Below, piece after piece: positions 51,501 to 63,529 of a stretch of DNA of 64,000 bases. A program made the translations under genes and the position numbers. Position 1 is the first letter of the stretch; each line of letters begins with the position of its first letter. The notes below the pieces were generated by a model that worked only from the letters and a program-made list of their open reading frames with translations, made no database searches and had not been told where the DNA came from. Location: positions 865,322 to 929,321 of the forward strand of contig VYZI01000258.1 in the NCBI GenBank assembly GCA_013397695.1, written 5' to 3'. Origin of the DNA: Centropus unirufus. Lineage: Eukaryota; Chordata; Aves; Cuculiformes; Centropidae.

Positions 51501-52737
51501 TTAAGAGACCTTCATTACCCTGATTTAACTAGTTTTCTAACAAATCAGGTGCACAGTCAGTAGGAAGCAGCTTATTCTGAGTCCAGAAAAATGTGCCAAA
51601 TTGTGATGCTCTGTGGCAATCACAGAGGCAAGCTAGGACACAAAACCGTGTTTTGTTCTGTTCAGTAGTTTTATTTCTGCATTTTGCTTCCATAGCCTAC
51701 ACATAACTAACATAAGATTACAAGCCCTAGCAAAGCACTACCATCTCTCTCTGGAGGCTCAAACAAGCCATTTCTTCTCCCTAAATCTGTTTAAATATGT
51801 GTGAGAGGAATGGGGTGTCTAAAAGGCTGTTCATTGAAGAGAGGGTAGCACATAGACCCCCAACATGTGCTTAAGAGGTGATCTATGTTGAAAGAAGAGA
51901 GTTAGACATTCCTTCTTTTTTTGTGGACGGCAGAGGGGTGGAGCTGATAAAACATGTCTAGCATATTATTCTGCTGAGTTGAGGACTAAACTGCATTTGT
52001 TCTGTTCCTAAACTAAGTAAGTAAGTTTTCCAGTAAAAACTACTAGTTTATTGTAATTGCAAGTAAATATCCCATTTGCAGGCATTTTGTTCTTTTATCT
52101 TTGGTTCACATCTCCTTTAATCACTCCTCTGAAGTAATAGCTCAGGCTCATCAGATTTCATTACTGTTTCCTATATGTCACCATTTAGTTTTGGTTTGGC
52201 AGATAGCTTTCCTATTAATGTTTTTCAGATGGAGGTAACATCAGATTTCTGTGGCACATTTTTTCCTCTAAGGCAATGTTATATTACTAGGATCACAGAG
52301 TAATTTTATTTTGCATTATTTGTACCTTTTTTTTTCTCTCCTCTCTGATCATATTTGTCTGAGTAGTGAGACCACTGCTGGATTCTGTGGGCTCTAGGTT
52401 GGAACCTGAATTTGCTTACAATTGTTACAGGATCTGGTTTGAAACTATTTCTACACTGCACTTTCAGGAATGTTTTTATTTTAGTTCCAACTCACAAGAC
52501 ATACAGTGTATTATTTTCTTACTAGTTTCCATTTAACATCGCCACAGCTGCTTCTGCCACACGTACTGTATGATGAAGGAAGAAGAGAAACACACTTAGA
52601 TAGGGTTTGTGCAGATATGTGCATAGAGTAATTATGGGGGGGATGGGGACACATGACTGTGCAGAATACCTGGTTTATGTCCTACTCAAAGTAGAAATTA
52701 TGAAATCTATGAATTCAAGTCCAGTTTTAAAGTTAGA
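48518..52737. other. Intron 2, unique sequence after the solo LTR
   Basis: AT-rich intronic sequence. One stretch around 51440-51500 (CTCATTGAAGTCAGTGG... then GCTGCAGGATGG) resembles old dispersed amniote repeats with a 'ttgaagtcaatgg' core, but the match is by eye only. No gene is seen. Confidence 0.5.
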
Positions 52738-52885
52738 TTAGGTAGCTGAAGGCCTTATCCAGATGAGTTTTGAATATCTGCACTGGTGGGAGTTCTGTAA
52801 CATCATCCCCTATTCTTGTTCTCTGTGTCAAGAACTTTGTTTTTAATACACATGAAGAATTTCCTTGCTCTACTGCAGTTTTTTA
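52738..52885 (-). mobile_element. Old CR1 fragment (minus strand), weak
   Basis: GGCCTTATCCAGATGAGTTT, AATATCTGCACTGGTGGGAG and the following TTCTGTAACATCATCCCCTA parallel the reverse-strand CR1 3' region (a 'gagttttgaatatctccaaggatgg'-like stretch, then a 'ctctgggcaacctgttccagtg'-like stretch). Divergence is high and no tail is visible. It is likely an ancient CR1 remnant with approximate ends. Confidence 0.5.
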
Positions 52886-54784
52886 ATTGGATTGAGTTAA
52901 ATTAGAATATGGAGTTCTAGAAGGATTTTTCTTTTCTTAGAGTAAAAGGCCACCCTTGAAGATAAACCTGTACAACAAATAAACCTATAAACAGCAGTTC
53001 TGGGGGCAGCAAAGAGGTATGCAAGCAATCAGCCCGAGGGCAAGACCGAAGTACCTCTTTCAGCTGTAGAAAGTACTAGTGATTGCACACACAACACCTG
53101 GAAGATAGGGTTTGGTAAGAATAGGCCCTTATTTAACTTTTGGGTAAGGGATTAGGGTGGGTTATGGGGGTTTTTTTTTTGGCACCACAGGGAAAAATTC
53201 TTGACATGTGACAGGCCTGAGATATAACATTGCCTTATTTGGTTATATTTCCCGATTTAAACCAGTGATATTTTATGCCATGACAGGCTAATTAAATCTA
53301 AATACCCCAGTCTTTAGGGAAAATGCTCCAAGAAGAAGGAATACAGATGCTGCCTATTCCAAATGTCTGAAAAATAATTAGAAGAGAAAAATAATAAAAT
53401 TTAGAATTTACACAGTGTGGGGATTTAGTTCTGGTTTGAATGCGGCTATCAAGAGTTCTGTGGGTAAATCTGTTGTCAGCTGTAATAAACACTCCTTCTG
53501 CTTCAGTTTAAGTGAACATTTGCAGCTGTTGAAGAAACAGGCATCTTTGCCTCTTAGTCAAACAATCCATAAAATGAAATACACTAGAGTAGGTGATGTT
53601 GAAAAAACAGAGAGAGACATGGTAGGTAAGAGATTGACCTACTGAAGAAACTGTGAGGGGCCTACTGTTTTATATTAACTCCTGTAGTGATTGGGTTATG
53701 AAGGTGGAGCTCATTTAATGGAAGTCCTTGAGAGAAACAAAGAAAAAAATGGTACATGATTTTATTTTACAGTGTATATGGAAGTTGTATTCATGTAGTT
53801 TAGAATCAGTTTTCAGCGATGTATAATACATACCAAAATTTATTCAGAGGACTGTGCCATCCTTCCTTTTTCTGCTTATCTCACAGAGACGTGAACACAT
53901 GCCTTGTATTATTAAAATACGTTAGTTGACACATACAATTTATAGGATTCAGAAGTGGAAAGAACATGAATTATCCAACAGAAAGCTTTCAGTGTGCTGC
54001 AGAGTTGAATGTTTATAATGCAAAAAGATGCATTAACCTGAAAAAAAATCAGAAGGACTTAGGGGGCAGTTAAGTAACTGAACAGACTGTCTTGTCCATT
54101 TGTCCTGCAGTCAGCAGTAAATTTAGTGAAGATCTCATTGGGTGGTAGGGACAGCACATGTAACTGAACTGGAGGATGGTGTGTTTATGTGACTGTTTCT
54201 ACTGAGACAGATTGAGGTGATCCATTTACTGAAGCTGGTGTGAACGTGGCTCTTTCAAATTTTGTTGGAACTCAGCTTGACAAAGAGGTGTGGGTATCAG
54301 ATACAGTCACCACAACTCTTATAAACATAGGGCTTTTAGAGGAAGGAACCCAAGCCAGCCGGGGCATTTGCTAAAACTAACCGTAAGGTAGAGAATTTCC
54401 CCAGGCAACAAGAAAGGCTTCTTACTAAGTCTCGAATCAACCCCAGAAATCAGATGCAGGGAAAACTGGGGTTTTCCAGTTCAAAGAGCAACAGTTGGGC
54501 TTTTTTTAAACATAAGTAGAGCTATTGTAAAATGTTACTCTAAAGTGAATATAATGCAGTCTCGATATTTTTTAAGAAGGTTGAAATAAGGATGTGTGAA
54601 TTTCGCACGTAAGCTTTGAAAATGGGCATGACACTTCTCTTTTAGGCTAAGCACTTCAAAAGCCATCAAAATAGCTGTTGCTTTCTGTCCTGGAAACTGT
54701 CAGGAACCTATAAATAAACATAAAATAATACAGGAGCTGGAAAAAATGTTATGCTAGCAGTTAATGTTGTTAATAATTCTATTG
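52886..54784. other. Intron 2, distal unique sequence
   Basis: AT-rich intronic sequence leading to the exon 3 acceptor; nothing specific seen apart from short homopolymer runs. Confidence 0.55.
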
Positions 54785-54812
54785 CTTTTTTTTCTTTTTT
54801 TTCTTTTTACAG
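54785..54812 (+). promoter_or_regulatory. PARP8: Exon 3 splice acceptor with a 24-nt uninterrupted pyrimidine tract
   Basis: From 54785 to 54808 every base is C or T, followed by ACAG at 54809-54812. This is an unusually strong tract and fits the need to define a 38-nt exon at the end of a 53.6-kb intron. Confidence 0.85.
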
Positions 54813-54850
54813 TATATCCTATTCAGTGCACGTCTCGGAGGATTACCCAG
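54813..54850 (+). CDS. PARP8: PARP8 coding exon 3 (38 nt)
   Basis: The first base completes AGT (Ser) with exon 2. The exon then reads ISYSVHVSEDYP and leaves G of the next codon (phase 1). The peptide matches the PARP8 block YSVHVSEDYPDN, and the phases on both sides fit exons 2 and 4. The donor CCCAG|GTACAG is moderate. At 38 nt it is close to microexon size, and its length is not a multiple of three, so skipping it alone breaks the frame. Confidence 0.93.
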
Positions 54851-57289
54851 GTACAGTATGATGTTCTTGACAATGACACATATATGCATGTCACCTCGAT
54901 TTGCTATATAAAGATGAGAATATCTGAAAGGGTGTTGATGTCTTCCAGGTGCATCCTTGTGCTTTTCATTTTTCTTCACTTAGCTTATTTTCACAGCCAT
55001 TTCTCCCTCTCAGGCAACGTTTATCATCTGGGTTAGGGTGAGAAAACCTGGTTCACGAGTTTGCAGAGCTGGGAGCTTGTGATGTTTTCCCTGTCTGGAG
55101 CCAAGTGTGATAGGAGTGAGAAAGCACCTAACTCCTTTTGGCATGGTAGATAAAGCTTGATCTTTCAAGAGTCTGAGCAGTCTGGCATGAGGCCAGCAAA
55201 GCACTTCTGCATTAGACCTTAATGAGAATACTCATGTTCTTGAAGTTGAGCCTGTGGACAGTGCATTGATGCTTCTCAGGGTCAGTTGGAGCCAAGTATT
55301 TGTGTATGGGTATGTCTCTGGTAATGTAAGCTTGCAAAGCCCTTCCCAGCTGCTCAGTCTTGTCTCTCTTTCATACTCTGAACTGGGTAAGCAAAAGCAT
55401 TTATGTAACTGTGCAGCTAATCTAGACAAGGGCAATTATTCATTTGAAAGGCAAACAGGCAAGAGCAAAAGCTAGCTTATTTTGCCGATTTCCTTCACAA
55501 GAGACTGCAGAGATACTTCAGGTATATTGTGTATTTTGCACCGGGGAGTATTTAATAGTGTTAGTACCATGAATTATATGAAACTGTCTGGCCCTTTTTT
55601 GATCCTTATCTGTAACATCTCTGTAATATTTCTTAATTTTTTTTTCTTTTAGAACCTTTAATGAAGTGAAGCTTTGATCTTCTTCACTGATAAGCAGTAG
55701 ACTGTATCTGTTCAAAACTGAAGAATGTTTTAAGCAGATATAGCAAGAAATCGGCATCAGCAGTGATGCTCAATACAATGGGCTATGTGAAAGAACAAAA
55801 CAAACAAAATTTATGAGAGATTTTTTTTTAACCAGTAAAAACTAGAGGGCAAATGGTTACTAATTATTATCTATTCAGCACATAGTAAGGGGAGAAAATT
55901 AGAATCATTAAACATGAATAATAAATAGATTTACTGGTTATCGGGGTGACCTGAGGGTGAATGGAGAGACAAATAGATGGAAAAAATCTGCATCACACGT
56001 TATTGACCGTATGTTTCATTAAATGTCAGTGATAGATTTATTAATTTCAGGGATGAAGCTATTACAAATGCACAGACTTGTTCTCTGGGAACCCCTAGCT
56101 AAATGACAAGCTGGAGCACTGAACCAGCAGTTGCTCCTGAAGAACATGAGATCTCATCTGGCAAAACTGTCTGACACACCCCAAACTTCCCTGAGAGATG
56201 CTATTTGCAGCAAGCTGCAATGACCTACAAGCCTGAGAGACTTTGGTGGCGCTAAAACCTAAAGAATATTCTCTGCCATCAACCCCTATTTTTTAAAGCC
56301 AGGTAGAATTTGAACGTTTTTCACTGTAGCTAACTTAGTAGAGGGGTCATAAAACAGCTGCACATTCTTACTGATTGAGGCTTTCGAAGAGCTGGTTTCA
56401 TTCTTATCTCAACCTTTTGCAGGATCTGTGTTTATTTTGTGATTAAGAGATGTTTAGTGTGGTAAGAATGACAATGGCTCTTCGCCATTTTACAGCTTTG
56501 CTCCTAAAAATACTCGTTTTGACTTGGTGAGCAGTTTCTTAGTTTCCTGTCTTTGTCCTAAATCTCTAACTTAACTCAACTGATGACTGTGGCTCTCAAT
56601 TAGGTATTTTAAGGGATGTTCCAGACACGTGTCAGGGTGCAGTGGTGTCAAGTCCAGGAAGCTCTGTGCTAATGTCCTTAGCTGGAAGATGGAGCAAGTA
56701 TTGCTGGTAGTTGATAGAGTTCAGAGCAACGTGTGCTCATCAAATTATAGTTTTTGCAGGAGACGTTTTTACAGATCAAGGTTTACGTCCATTAATGCAT
56801 AGCTATACCAAAGGTGACTCTTCTGGAGAGTAAGAGTGTGTAGTACACAGGGGATCAAATTTGGAAATCTGAGAGAAGGCTGCCACAGTTGACTATCAGA
56901 TAGAAGATATTAAGTTACTATGCAAATTATAGTAATTTAGCTAAAAGTGATATCACTACAAGTAAATTTTAGGTACTATAAGAGTTTTGGGTACTGCATA
57001 TACTCTAGCTCCCTGTGTTGCTGCTTTGTATGCAGTGTCACCACTTTTGTACTGATAACAGTGTGTAGCTACTGCTCAATTGCTTCATAAAGCAACAAAA
57101 GATTACAAACAACTGAGCATTAAATCAGGTCTATGGGAACCGTAATATGACATAACAACTTTCAGTAATGGAAGGTGTTTGAAAGTTTCATAATTATGAG
57201 TGAAAGCTAAAAATATGCTCAAAGGCACACTGGAGAACTTAATAGAATAGTGTTGAGACAGTGATGTCTCAAAATTATATATACATTGC

Positions 57290-57452
57290 TGAAATTGTGA
57301 AAATATTACTGAAAATTTTAGAGGCAGGTAATAACAGTTCCAGCAAAAGATGTCTGTAACTATTTTTTTCNTGAAATTGTGAAAATATTACTGAAAATTT
57401 TAGAGGCAGGTAATAACAGTTCCAGCAAAAGATGTCTGTAACTATTTTTTTC
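57290..57452. repeat. Perfect 81-bp direct duplication around a single N (assembly artefact)
   Basis: Positions 57290-57370 and 57372-57452 are identical over 81 bases, from TGAAATTGTGAAAATATT through to CTATTTTTTTC, separated only by N at 57371. Zero divergence and the lone N point to two contig ends with an unmerged overlap, not to a biological tandem. Confidence 0.95.
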
Positions 57453-57507
57453 ATAACGTTGACAGAACTGGGGAAAAATAATGCTTCTAAAGAGCAGTTC
57501 CAGAGTG

Positions 57508-57558
57508 TAACATCAATGAGTAGAGGAGCATTTGCAGAATATAACATCAATGAGTAGA
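57508..57558. repeat. 34-bp period repeat, 1.5 copies
   Basis: TAACATCAATGAGTAGA occurs at 57508-57524 and again, perfectly, at 57542-57558, a period of 34 bp. The bases before each copy (CAGAGTG and CAGAATA) are also similar, which suggests an old local duplication. Confidence 0.85.
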
Positions 57559-59929
57559 CTAAAGTCCCATTAATATGAGTGCAACATGGCTCCTGTGAGA
57601 ATGATTACAGCAGCAAGTATTTTGCTAAGGAATATATGTTTAGAGTGACACATGTTGGCTGCCGTAAACTGCTGGAATCTTTTATCCTAGTTATTTGTGG
57701 GTTACATATGCATTTACTAAGACATTCTTTCTTAGTCCTTGTTAGGTTGCAGAAGAGACAGATGGAACCAGTTTGGCAGCACTAGTTTGCTGCACCCCTC
57801 CACTAGGTCCAGGCACTAGGTGCACCTCTTAAAAGGAGTTGTTCCTGGATGTAGTGTATTAGAAACTGGACGTTAAAGAAAGAAACCCAAAACTAGTATT
57901 TTAATTCAATTTTCATAAGACTGATAGAAGAAAAAAAAGAAATCCTAATGGCTGCCAAATAGAAAACAAAAACTTGGCAATGAAAATATTATTATCCAGC
58001 TGTCAAGAAAGGATGACAATGGACATAAAAGTATAATTAAAATCTATAGAACCTGCAATTAAGCAGTTCTTTTTTCCATATATGTATATCTTGGTAATAG
58101 TTTATTCTGTGGAGCACATAGTGGTGTTGGTTTTCCTACTTTTTTATACAGCAGTAAGTTCTAGCACACGGATTTCCTTTCTCCCACCTGTATACATGGT
58201 GTTAGGCACATTTAGAGCCAAATGGTGGCCTCGGTTATTCCATCTTATTAAATTCTGTGGCAATAAGTTACACTTCCAAATCTGAAACAAGATTAGGCCT
58301 GTCAATCCATTATGATGAGGTTCACACTGAAATGGCAGCTGAGGTGGAGCATGCTAATTGAGGCAAGGCAGGGGTTTGTGGAGGGGATGAGATGCAGCTG
58401 TCCTAGAGGCATGGATCACACTCCATCCTGCCGATAAACCGGAGTGGGAGGAGTGGATGCTGGCAGATGGTTGGAGAAATCTTGTTTTATTCTCATAATG
58501 CTGTGACTCTAAAACATATCCCTGTGCCAATTGTTTAGCCAGGCAGACACAGGCTGAACTGATGGAGCAGGTTGCTGTGCCCGCTGGAGAGCAATGCTCA
58601 GGGATAAGTGATGCCAGCCTCCTGCAGCATTTGCCTGCACATAGTGTGTTGAGCAGAGTACGGATCACTCAGATTATCTTGTGGGGCAGCACTGGAGTGC
58701 AAGTAGGCGAAGGTGTGGTACAGTGTCAGACTCAGTAGATGGGTGTTAATGTGGCAGAAAGTCTGTCTCACAGGCAGAGGGCTGGGAAAGCCCCACACCT
58801 GTCCCTGCATGGTAGGGCAGCTGCTAGATTGCAAAGGCAGCGTGGCACAGCCCTGTGAGAAAGGGGCAGCAGTGCCAAGGCTTTGTCTTGATACAAGCTG
58901 CTGCAAACCTCTCTAATAGAAAGGATAGTATCACCAAATTTGCTGCTCCATTAATATTAATATCTTTAATATTTCACTGGAAACTGTGGTCAAAGACTTT
59001 GTGATTTCAGCAGTATGCTTAAAATGGCATATGAGATCACACATTTTGCTGATGTGTGACCTAAATGTTCAGACTTATGATAGATTAAGTCTTTGTCTTG
59101 ATTCTTCTGTTTGTCTCTTTGCCTGTAATTATTTGTCAGTGTGTTTGCTCTAGAACATAAGCTTCGATTCAGGTCAGATCAGTGGAAAACAAAATATTAT
59201 TACGTTAATAGGCAGATCAGCAATTCATGCAAAATTAGCTTATGCAGATACTACATATAAACTTTGTGCTCCTTGTTTATTTTTATTAAGAGTTTGGTTA
59301 GAAAGCAAAAAAAAAAACAAAACAAAAACACACACCCCCTCAGCTTAATCCCTGCATTTTATTCATATCCCCAACATTTTTGTTCAATGGGAGTATTTTT
59401 TCCTGAATTGAACAAAATGAAAGGTTATCCATTGACTTGAATACTAGAAGGTATTTCAAGCAACATTTATATGATTAGACAAAATGATGCATGGGTATTT
59501 TGCATAATGAGCTGTTAACCCCCAGCTCTGGATGCAACCTTCACTTTGCAACAAGCTGCTATAGCTTGATTTTTAGCATCAGGCATAGCAAAAAAGCATA
59601 GAACAAGCCTTTATTTTGAAAGAGGCTGACTCAAACCCCCACAAGTCTTCTGGGATGGCTCAGAAAAGTGCTTAGTGGGATTGACAAAAGCCCTAACACT
59701 GGAGTTCCGGGGTTTGCTTTGATAAAATTTGGGTACAAAACTTCCATCCTTTTCATTAGCAATCTTAAGAGAAAAAAAAAACCATGCCATTGAGATCATA
59801 GTGCACAGCTTCCCAAAACATTTGGAGGGTGGTTCCTTTTGGTACAAGGGTTGGATGGGCTAGGTGGGGATGGGTTGGCAAAGCACAACTACACTTCACC
59901 ATGCACTTCACCCTGTTTTTCTTTTGTAG

Positions 59930-60019
59930 ATAACACTTACGTTTCCAGTTCTGATAATAATGAAGATGTGTTAGTTACGACAGAGCCTATTCCAGTAATT
60001 TTTCACCAAATTGCTACAG
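59930..60019 (+). CDS. PARP8: PARP8 coding exon 4 (90 nt)
   Basis: After the acceptor CTTTTGTAG the exon completes the Asp codon and reads DNTYVSSSDNNEDVLV, then TTEPIPVIFHQIAT, and leaves G (phase 1). It matches the PARP8 N-terminal block DNTYVSSSDN-EDVLVTTEPIPVIFH. The donor is ACAG|GTAATC. At 90 nt with phase 1 on both sides, the exon can be skipped without shifting the frame. The stretch is serine- and acid-rich and probably flexible. Confidence 0.95.
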
Positions 60020-61333
60020 GTAATCTTGTGTCCTGAATTCTTTACCAAGCTTAAATTTTGTGAGGAAAAACAAGATGTTGCCTGCACTTAAACAGAGATA
60101 TATTTATGTGTGCAGCCATACCGTTTGCTGTTTTCTCGCAGTCTTGCTGTAGTAAATTGTCCCACATTTCAGAATAGAAGAAATTAACACGTCTTTTAGG
60201 AATCCACACAATTTTGTAGACAGAATATATTTTATTCTTTCGAAGTCTTGACAGTCTGTGATAAAGCAAGTCTCTTTGAATACAGTCAGAGGCGCTTAAT
60301 ACTTCCTAATTATAAGTTTTCATGATTGCTTGCCTAAAACTTCACAAAGTCTTCACCATTGGGGATGAAACAGTCTATAACTACGACTGCCTCTGGTGAA
60401 TTATTTGAGGAAATTTCACTAAATTAGACTACAGAAAAAAAATATGTTTCTTCACAGTGATTTTGGGAACCTCTCATTTGGAGTTATTTCCACACTTTCA
60501 AAAAGTATTTTATCCCTGAATGGGTATTCATTTCAGACATATGGGTACATTGTACAATATATAATCAAGATTTGTGCATACTCCATAGAGACTTCTTAGA
60601 TTTTAGTAGTCAAACTCCTCAGTGATTTCAAGCTGCAGAAGAAACTGCATAGAGCAACGTGAATTCTAGCAGTGCTTCAGATGGGAGCACTTGACTTTGC
60701 AGTCTTTTTATTGTTATTACAATGCTTTAGGGCTTTTTTTTTTGTGTGACGCAGTACTACTTTGAATTCCACTGGAAAACCAATGTGATCTTCAGTCTCT
60801 GATCTCATTTATACTGATGTAAATCAAGAATAATTTTACTGAAGTTGGTACAGTGGCACCCCAACAAAAACCGTCCCTTATAGTCAGAAGTTTAAAATAA
60901 ATTTTACTTGCAAATATTACTGTAACTTAAAAAGAAACAAAGCCTGTCACTGAACATAGAATAAAAAAATATGTAAAATATTATCTGATTCATTTTAGTA
61001 AGACTCTTTGATTTTTCATTCCTTTATAAAATATACAAAATGAATGAATGTCACTAAACTGTGAATCACAGACTGGGTAAAAAAAGTCTTCTAGATGGAC
61101 TGGCTGAGTTTTGTTTCACAGTTAAAGATATGAGTATTCTGGAACCTAGGAGCCTCTTAATTTTATATGTTGTATTGTAAGCTCTTTGAAAGTTTTTCAT
61201 ATTTCTAACTTTTTGTTTCTTATTGGCTTTAGTACTGCAACTAAGTATTTCAAATCTGCAGACACAAAATTATTTCACCTTTTTCACAGAAGAACTTTTT
61301 CCCCTTTTCCCCTGTTTTCCCTTTTCTTTTAAG
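60020..61333 (+). other. PARP8: PARP8 intron 4 (about 1.3 kb)
   Basis: Phase 1 intron of AT-rich sequence. Around 60790-60870, CTCATTTATACTGATGTAAATC followed by ACTGAAGTTGGTACAGTGG resembles an ancient sauropsid dispersed repeat of the 'tacactgatgtaaatcaggagtaa' kind; this is by eye only. Confidence 0.8.
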
Positions 61334-61404
61334 AATTAAGAAAAACCAGTGATGTCAACTATTGCTTGTCCATAAAATCAAAATTACAGAGAGAGAATGG
61401 AGAG
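61334..61404 (+). CDS. PARP8: PARP8 coding exon 5 (71 nt)
   Basis: The first two bases complete Glu. The exon then reads LRKTSDVNYCLSIKSK and LQRENGE, and ends at a codon boundary (phase 0). The human block is LRKTNDINCCLSIKSK followed by LQKENGE, so this bird copy shows several substitutions (S for N, V for I, Y for C, R for K), while the CLSIKSKLQ core is kept. The acceptor is TTTTCTTTTAAG, with an A before AG instead of the usual C or T, and the donor is GAG|GTATGT. Confidence 0.93.
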
Positions 61405-63529
61405 GTATGTATTTCTTGTATGCATATATTAACAGGGAGTATTTTAAGAAACAACAGAAAATTGTAATGAGTGTTTTCCTTTCAAATGTGTGCTTGCTCA
61501 AACTGTATGCCTTTTCATGTTTTAGAAGATGAGCATAGTTCTCTGAGTTTCATAGTTGGATTAACCAATGAATCAATTGGGACAGGGATACTCCTATTTT
61601 AGGAAACACGGTTTTGTTGTGTGTTTCATTTTTTGTTAATCATTGGCGCAGACCATTTAATTACCGTTATTACCATACTATTACCATTTAATCTACTCTT
61701 GCGCCTGGGACCACATCCCATTTATTAGCTCACTTCTTCTTCATATGGCCTTTGGGAATCCTGCTGGAGGCTTTAGACCTCTTCATGACTCTGTATAGCA
61801 TAAGTAGTCTCTGGAGTATTAAGACCTTCTAGTCACAGTTGTATTTATGCCATACCTCAAGTATGGGTCCCTGACCAATCTCACTGAAACACACATGCTC
61901 AGATATGCTAATGTGTGTGGTTGGATTTCTTTAGTAGATGAAACCTGATTTAATGTAAAAGGCTACACTTGAAATACTTTGCCTTTACTGCCACATCATT
62001 GTATCGAGTGCTCAGTAAACATTAGCAAATTTCAAGTGCATAAGAATTTACTCATTTGATTAGAAATGTGAGATGAAGTTAGCTTCTNNNNNNNNNNNNN
62101 NNNNNNNNNNNNNNNNNNNNNNNNNNNNNNNNNNNNNAAAAAAAAACCTTTAAAAAATTCTAACATTGGCTGTTTCTGTTGGCTAGCCAGTTAGCAGTTT
62201 AGTTAAAAAGGATAGGTTTCACTATTCTGATTCAAGACTTTTGTTCCTCTTTGGTTTGTGCTGAATTTTGGTTTAGTTGGGTTGTGTTTTAATAGAGACT
62301 TCCCCTTGAACTAAAGTTATTATAAAACAAAGAATACAAAAGTCACTGTTTCTTTTCAGTGAAGTAGAAGCAGAAATTATTTTTATGCCTTGTCATATAA
62401 AATTTCCATGAAATTGTCCAAAATACAACTTTTATTCTATGTATACATATAGGGAATAGAGCACGAATTTGGAGGCAAAGATAGAGAAGTAAGATTAGAG
62501 TGTCTGCCCATAGAAATTGATTATAAGGTTATATTTGACATTTATAGACAGGGGATTTGGGCATAACTTGTGTTCTTTGATTCACACACCTGATTTCTAT
62601 TCCATAATGGTAGTTCTATGCAGGACATTAATACAAAATAAGCAATTAGTACATCTTGTTCAGGTTGAAGTGAAGAATTATATAACAAGTATTCTTTAGG
62701 ATATCCTTGTCAGCATACGGCCTAGAAAGAGCACAAGGATTGTGGGATACAGGAATTAATATCTTCAAGCAATTACATAATTGTAAGTAAAGGCTCTGTT
62801 GGTGGGAAGCAGAATATAACAACTCAGCTCATGCTGAGTTGCAGTCTGTAGCAGGATCAGTTCTATTTACCCGAGTGCAATTATTCAGAGTAGCCTATTT
62901 AGATCAGGTTTCACTTGGGTAAGCATATTACTTTCTAATCCTTTATTTTCAAGGTCTCAGAACAGAGGTAGCCAGACAAGTTTGAAGTGTTCTGGCAACA
63001 GGCTAGTGCTTTTGTTAAAAATAATAATTAAACAGCAATGTATTAGTTTTACACGGGAAGGAACTTAAGAGACCCTATGCTTCAACTTGATTTATTTCCT
63101 TTAACTATTAAGATTTACCAGGATAAAGTAAATTACAATTTTATTAAGTCATTGAGATGCCAAATTAAGTCCAGAACCTATCTTGGTAGTCATATCATGC
63201 TTTCTTTAGCAAAAGTAGAGTCAGGTATCCCAACATAGTCTTCTGAAATCCCCTGTTCCTTAAAATACCACACTGTGTCTGTACCCAGGGAACATATATT
63301 CAGGGTGTTTTCATGAACCCAGTTAATAGGTACTTGTTTTGTCTGATATTTCACTCCTCTTAAAAGAGGCCCTTTGTGCTCTTCTAGAAAAATTATACTA
63401 AATGATCCCTTAATAAAGTGTGCTATGAGCTTATTTGTAAGAAACATAATTTCTGTAGTTACAATTAGAGCTATAAATGCAAGATAAGCATATCATTTGT
63501 ATCATTGTTAATTTTTGTTCTTAATTAAG
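61405..63529 (+). other. PARP8: PARP8 intron 5 (about 2.1 kb, with gap)
   Basis: Phase 0 intron. A short array of TTACCATNNTA-like units lies at 61652-61692 and a 50-N gap at 62088-62137. The rest is AT-rich without recognisable elements. Confidence 0.8.
62088..62137. other. Assembly gap (50 N)
   Basis: Exactly 50 N followed by an A run. The round number may be a placeholder length, so the real gap size is unknown. Confidence 0.99.

Larger units (their letters stand above)
1173..54812 (+). other. PARP8: PARP8 intron 2 (about 53.6 kb)
   Basis: A single phase 2 intron joins exon 2 to exon 3, from GTACTG at 1173 to ACAG at 54809-54812. It holds all the mobile elements and two of the three large assembly gaps in the window. 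Within it I found no open frame resembling a known protein outside the CR1 copies, and no RNA gene. The true length may differ somewhat because of the N runs. Confidence 0.88.
54851..59929 (+). other. PARP8: PARP8 intron 3 (about 5.1 kb)
   Basis: Phase 1 intron. It contains the artefactual 81-bp duplication around the single N at 57371 and a short tandem-like repeat at 57508-57558. No transposon is recognised. The stretch 58320-58920 is somewhat GC-richer but without a credible gene. Confidence 0.85.

Noticed and set aside
1199..54784. Recursive splice sites (pyrimidine tract plus AG|GT) in the 53-kb intron
   Set aside because: Several CAGGT occurrences exist (for example near 6258 and 7250), but none has a convincing upstream pyrimidine tract plus strong donor. 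It cannot be decided by eye.
1173..54812. A nested gene, tRNA or CRISPR-like array within intron 2
   Set aside because: No tRNA B-box/cloverleaf, no regularly spaced repeat-spacer pattern and no multi-exon peptide similarity were seen. Small tandem repeats are isolated.
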